Assembly (NCBI RefSeq): GCF_001514205.1 | Contig: NZ_KQ948763.1 | Span: 950,017-1,014,016, forward strand | DNA from: Streptomyces griseoruber | GTDB lineage: Bacteria > Actinomycetota > Actinomycetes > Streptomycetales > Streptomycetaceae | Length of the DNA stretch: 64,000 nt | Direction: 5' to 3' | Part shown: positions 60,750 to 64,000 of the stretch, piece by piece | Numbering within the stretch: position 1 is the stretch's first letter | How the letters are laid out: the number at the start of each line of letters is the position of its first letter | Translations under genes and position numbers: made by a program | The notes under the pieces: generated by a model | Seen by the model: only the letters and a program-made list of their open reading frames with translations | What the model was told of the DNA's origin: nothing | Databases searched by the model: none

Positions 60750-61688
60750 TCAGACCGGCGGGGCGACGAACACGCCGCGGTCGACGTCGTTGAACGACTC
60801 CTTGGCGACGAGTTCGTTCATCGGGTTGGCGGTGCCCCACTGGTCGGAGACCTCGGGCTGGGAGAAGTCGTAGACGTGCGGGTGCCAGGTGTCCTCGTCG
60901 AGGACCTCCAGCTCCGTCGTGTACTCGACGGTGTTGCCGTGCGGGTCGAGGAAGTACGTGAAGGTGTTGTCGCCCGCCATGTGCCGGCCCGGGCCCCAGA
61001 CCTTCTGGAACCCGGCCCGCATCACCCGGCCCGACCCGCGCATGTACTCGTCGAGGCCGCGCATCTCGAAGGAGACATGGTGCAGCGAGGTGTGCGGGCC
61101 CTTCGAGATGGCCATCGAGTGGTGCTGGTTGCTGATCCGCATGAAGTGCATGACCTCGCCCATGTGCGGCGAGCTGAGCGTGTCGGAGTGACGGAAACCG
61201 AGGTGGGTCTCGTACCACTGGCGGGTCCGCTGCAGATCCGGCGAGTTGACCACCACGTGCGACAGCTTGACCGGGATCGACTCCTTCTCCTCGATCTTGC
61301 GGTGCTGCCGTACGTCGACGTCGGCCGAGACCTCGATCGTGCGTCCGTCGACGTCGAAGAAGCGGAAGCCGTAGCCGCCGCCGGGCGTGTCCACCTTCCC
61401 CGGCTGGGAGATCAACCGCACGCCTCCGGTGAGGAGCTGCTCCGCCAGCGTGTCGACATCGGCCGCGCTCGCGGCGCCGTAGGAGATCAGGTCGAGGCGC
61501 TTCTCCTCGGCCTTGCGCAGCCGGACGACGTAACTCTCGGGGCTGCCCTCGGCGGCCAGGAAGGAGATCCCGGAGTCCTCGGCGACCTTGGTCAGGCCCC
61601 AGACGCCGGCGTAGAAGTCGAGCTGCCTGTCGTAGTCGGGCACGGCCAGGTCGACGTGCCGCAGGTGGGTGAGCAGACGTGCGCTCAT
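60750..61688 (-). CDS. Extradiol ring-cleavage dioxygenase, VOC type (copy 2)
   Basis: The 312-residue protein has the same two VOC domains as copy 1, with ligands in LSHVVVNSPD (His), SLHHVSFEM (His) and HGNTVEYTTELE (Glu). It is the ring-opening enzyme of copy 2. Start ATG 61688 with a GGAGG-type site upstream. A 24-base gap separates it from the amidohydrolase gene, and the 107-base gap to FAH lacks the short repeats found in copy 1. Confidence 0.92.
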   Translation of the reverse strand: MSARLLTHLRHVDLAVPDYDRQLDFYAGVWGLTKVAEDSGISFLAAEGSPESYVVRLRKAEEKRLDLISYGAASAADVDTLAEQLLTGGVRLISQPGKVDTPGGGYGFRFFDVDGRTIEVSADVDVRQHRKIEEKESIPVKLSHVVVNSPDLQRTRQWYETHLGFRHSDTLSSPHMGEVMHFMRISNQHHSMAISKGPHTSLHHVSFEMRGLDEYMRGSGRVMRAGFQKVWGPGRHMAGDNTFTYFLDPHGNTVEYTTELEVLDEDTWHPHVYDFSQPEVSDQWGTANPMNELVAKESFNDVDRGVFVAPPV

Positions 61689-61712
61689 GGTGGGTTTCCT
61701 CCTGTGTGGGGG

Positions 61713-62711
61713 TCAGGTGAGCCGCAGCAGGGCAACCGCGTTGCCGCCCTGTACGGCGTGGAGGTCGGCATCCGACAGCCGGGCCGCGCGCAGCGCGCCG
61801 ACCGGGTCCTCGGTGCCCATGTCGAAGGGGAAGTCGGAGCCGAGCAGCACCCGGTCGGCACCGGCGACCCGGATCAACTCCCTTAGCACGTACGGGTCGT
61901 GGACCAAGGAGTCGAAGTACAGGCGCTTGAGGTAGCTGCTCGGCAGGTGGGCGCAGCCCGCGCCCGCGTCGGAGCGGGTGGTCCAGGCGTGGTCGGAGCG
62001 GCCGAGGTGGGTGGGCAGGTAGCCGCCGCCGTGCGCGGCGATCAGCTTCAGTCCCGGATGGCGGTCCAGAACGCCGGAGAAGATGAGGTGGGAGAGGGCG
62101 ACGGCGTTCTCGGTGGGCTGGCCGACGGTGTTGGACAGGTACCACCGGTCCAGGCGGTCGTCGAGGGTGCAGCCGAACGGGTGCAGGAAGAGGATCGCGC
62201 CCGCCTCCTCGGCCCGCGCCCAGAAGGGCTCGTACGCCGGGTCCGACAGCTCGCGCCCCGGCGCGTGCGAGGAGATCTCCACGCCCGTCAGACCCAGGCC
62301 GACAGCGTGTTCGAGGGCACGCACCGCCAGCTCCGGATGCTGCAAGGGGACGAGACCCAGGCCTCGCAGCCGGCCGGGTGCCTGCGCGCAGTGCGCGGCG
62401 GTCGCCTGGTTGGCGAGCAGGTACAGCTTCTCGGCCGTCTCCTCGTCCGCCCAGTAGTGGTAGTGGGAGGGGGAGGGGCTGACCAGCTGGACGTCCACGC
62501 CCTGCGCGTCCATCGCGGCGAGGCGCACGGCCACGTCGGTCAGCCTCGGGATGCGCTCGCGCACCATGGGCCCGTTGACGGCGAGGGCGGCCGGGCCGTT
62601 GCGGCGGGCGTCCAGCACCCGCGCCTCGGCGAGACCCGGCAGGCCGGCCACCAGGGCCTCGATCTCGGGGAGCAGGACGTGCGCGTGCACGTCGATCGTG
62701 GGCGTCGTCAC
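61713..62711 (-). CDS. Amidohydrolase-2 family decarboxylase-like protein
   Basis: The 332-residue (beta/alpha)8 protein has HAH near the start (TIDVHAHVLLPE), His in GAILFLHPFGCTL, KLIAAHGGGYLP with the catalytic His, and Asp in VLLGSDFPFDMGTEDP. These are the metal and catalytic residues of the ACMSD/gamma-resorcylate/carboxyvanillate decarboxylase group, which remove CO2 from aromatic or ring-cleaved acids. The GTG start overlaps the monooxygenase stop. It is the intact counterpart of the deletion remnant at 12693. Confidence 0.88.
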   Translation of the reverse strand: MTTPTIDVHAHVLLPEIEALVAGLPGLAEARVLDARRNGPAALAVNGPMVRERIPRLTDVAVRLAAMDAQGVDVQLVSPSPSHYHYWADEETAEKLYLLANQATAAHCAQAPGRLRGLGLVPLQHPELAVRALEHAVGLGLTGVEISSHAPGRELSDPAYEPFWARAEEAGAILFLHPFGCTLDDRLDRWYLSNTVGQPTENAVALSHLIFSGVLDRHPGLKLIAAHGGGYLPTHLGRSDHAWTTRSDAGAGCAHLPSSYLKRLYFDSLVHDPYVLRELIRVAGADRVLLGSDFPFDMGTEDPVGALRAARLSDADLHAVQGGNAVALLRLT

Positions 62712-63865
62712 GGCAGCTCCTTGAGCAAGTCCATCGTGCGGTTGATCAGACCGGGCACGTCGGCGTCCCGGACGTCGTCCAGCTGCCACTGGCCGATCTG
62801 GAGGGACGCCTCGACGACGGTCCGCACCCGCGTGACGCGGCGCTCGTAGTAGGCCTGGAGAAGGTCGTCGTCCCACTCCCGATCGCCGGTCAGCAGTTCC
62901 GCCAGCACGGAGGCGTCCTCCAGGGACAGCGCCGCGCCCTGCGCGAGGGTGGGCGGGCAGCAGTGGGCGGCGTCGCCGACCAGGACGACCCGGCCGCGAT
63001 GCCAGGAGCCCTCGACCAACAACCGCTGGAACCAGGTGTAGTTGACCTTGTCCGGGTCGGTGATGTGCTGGGTGATCTCGGGCCATGCGCCGCCGTACTG
63101 GTCGGCGAGTCGGCGCATCTCGTCCGCGTACGACTCCGGACGGACCGAGGCGCGGTCGCGGCCGCGCTCGACCACATAGGCGTAGATGGTGTTCTCGCTG
63201 GTGGGGGTGTAGCCCGCGATGAAGGCGGGCCCGCCGTAGGCCAGGTCGGACCGGGTGACGCCCTCGGGGCGCGGGGCGGGCATGCGCCAGATCGCCATGC
63301 CGGTGGGTTCGGGTCTCTCGGTGATGCCGATCGCGGCGCGGGTGGCCGAGTTGAGGCCGTCCGCGGCGATCACCAGGTCGTAGCGGCCGCTCGTGCCGTC
63401 GCTGAAGCGCACCGAGACCCCGTCGGCGTCCTGCTCCAGGGTCTCGGCGGTGGTGCCCAGGCGCACTCCGGCACCGGAGGCGCGGACCGCGTCGCTGAGG
63501 ATCTGCTGGAGGCGGGGGCGTTGCATGCCGAGAGTGGCGGGCAGGTCCTCGCCGCCCGTCTTGATGACGTCGCCGACGAACAGGACCGTGCCGTCGGGGG
63601 CGGTCACCCCCAGCGAGTCGAAGGTGTACCCGGACGCCTCCACCTGCTCCCAGACACCGATTTCGCGCAGCACGCGCAGGGCGTTGCCCTGGAGGGTGAT
63701 GCCGGAGCCGGTACCGGCGTTCCAGTCGGGTCTCGCCTCGATCAGGTCGACGGCGAGGCCGGCTCTGCGGAGCAGGACGGTCACGGCGTTGCCGGAGGCG
63801 CCGCCGCCGATGACGAGGACGCTGGGGGTGCCCCCGGCCGAAGGCTGGGGGAGGGTCTCGGGCAT
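62708..63865 (-). CDS. FAD-dependent aromatic monooxygenase (copy 2)
   Basis: The 385-residue protein matches copy 1 (12889) over its length and has VLVIGGGASGNAVTVLLRRAG, LVIAADGLNSATRAAIG and VLVGDAAHCCPPTLAQGAALS. The N-terminal ~12 residues (PETLPQPSAGGTPS) come from a palindromic repeat fused to the start, replacing the short ITARR start of copy 1. The FAD site follows directly. It is probably functional and likely makes the ortho-diol used by the dioxygenase. Confidence 0.9.
   Translation of the reverse strand: MPETLPQPSAGGTPSVLVIGGGASGNAVTVLLRRAGLAVDLIEARPDWNAGTGSGITLQGNALRVLREIGVWEQVEASGYTFDSLGVTAPDGTVLFVGDVIKTGGEDLPATLGMQRPRLQQILSDAVRASGAGVRLGTTAETLEQDADGVSVRFSDGTSGRYDLVIAADGLNSATRAAIGITERPEPTGMAIWRMPAPRPEGVTRSDLAYGGPAFIAGYTPTSENTIYAYVVERGRDRASVRPESYADEMRRLADQYGGAWPEITQHITDPDKVNYTWFQRLLVEGSWHRGRVVLVGDAAHCCPPTLAQGAALSLEDASVLAELLTGDREWDDDLLQAYYERRVTRVRTVVEASLQIGQWQLDDVRDADVPGLINRTMDLLKELP
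63824..63853. repeat. Streptomyces-type palindromic repeat at the monooxygenase start
   Basis: GGGGGTGCCCCCGGCCGAAG followed by GCTGGGGGAG forms a hairpin and codes for residues 5-14 of the copy-2 monooxygenase. From memory this element type is widespread in Streptomyces genomes, usually between genes. Here it has become part of the open reading frame. Confidence 0.65.
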
Positions 63866-63888
63866 GGGGAACTCCTTTGTTCCGCCGG

Positions 63889-64000
63889 TTACTTGACGGC
63901 GATCGGGTTGAGCGGGGAGCCGACGGCTCCGGTGATGGGCAGGGGCGCGGCGGTGAGCCAGAACTCGTACACGCCGTCCTCGGCGCAGTCCGTGGCGAGG
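63889..64000 (-). CDS. Cyclase-family protein, C-terminal end (copy 2)
   Basis: The last ~36 residues of the copy-2 cyclase end in YEFWLTAAPLPITGAVGSPL and NPIAVK, almost the same as the end of the copy-1 protein at 14039. The gene continues past the right edge. The stop lies 24 bases upstream of the monooxygenase start, as in copy 1. Confidence 0.88.
   Translation of the reverse strand, partial: LATDCAEDGVYEFWLTAAPLPITGAVGSPLNPIAVK

Overview
The window is high-GC DNA with strong G/C at third codon positions, GTG starts, 4-bp ATGA/GTGA gene overlaps and two known Streptomyces-type short palindromic repeats. It also carries a Streptomyces-like kdp locus and many small regulators. Streptomyces or a close relative is the best guess. 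No rRNA, tRNA, CRISPR array or complete insertion sequence was seen.

Layout. (1) 1-6310: a three-component cytochrome P450 system (reductase, ferredoxin, P450), a TetR regulator with paired 16-bp operators, an FAD aromatic hydroxylase, an alpha/beta hydrolase, then a wrecked hydroxyquinol-cleavage segment. (2) 6350-15186: aromatic meta-cleavage operon, copy 1, on the minus strand (cyclase, FAD monooxygenase, decayed amidohydrolase, extradiol dioxygenase, FAH hydrolase, SDR, ornithine-cyclodeaminase-like, aldehyde dehydrogenase, DapA-like lyase), with a divergent LysR and an MFS transporter to its right. (3) 17638-22190: decayed DNA around a divergent ribA/marR pair. (4) 22211-36945: a potassium/cation block (APC permease, membrane proteins, CPA1 antiporter, kdpFABC with kdpE and kdpD) tied together by a recurring 11-bp-period direct repeat. 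(5) 36979-42100: gene fragments, a TetR/proA pair and a crotonase. (6) 42097-48326: IclR, FAD hydroxylase, FAH hydrolase, GntR, DUF3500 protein, glyoxalase-fold protein. (7) 48429-51505: a GH43 glycosidase between two broken GH1 genes. (8) 52064-58560: AraC regulator and an intact hydroxyquinol 1,2-dioxygenase/maleylacetate reductase operon, flavin reductases and a broken acyl-CoA-dehydrogenase-type monooxygenase. (9) 58922-64000: meta-cleavage operon, copy 2, bordered by an ISL3 transposase remnant and running off the window.

The main biology is peripheral and central catabolism of aromatic acids: flavin or P450 hydroxylation, decarboxylation, ring cleavage, hydrolysis of the cleavage product and oxidation of aldehydes. 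The two meta-cleavage operons are close paralogues and are decayed in different places. Copy 1 has lost the decarboxylase-like amidohydrolase that copy 2 keeps. Copy 2 ends after the SDR and lacks the lower-pathway genes that copy 1 keeps. The hydroxyquinol pair is likewise present once intact and once as a fused deletion remnant.

The most notable unexplained signals are (a) a GTCA half-site array with 11-21-11 spacing before kdpF and two other units, with related pairs before the permease and a broken permease, probably the binding site of the KdpE response regulator; (b) two pairs of GTGAR-N6-YTCAC sites, both pairs at 23-bp spacing, flanking the TetR gene at 2002; and (c) many internally deleted or truncated genes, which make this window a genomic graveyard. 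All functional calls come from reading the sequence and from family knowledge; no database search was run.
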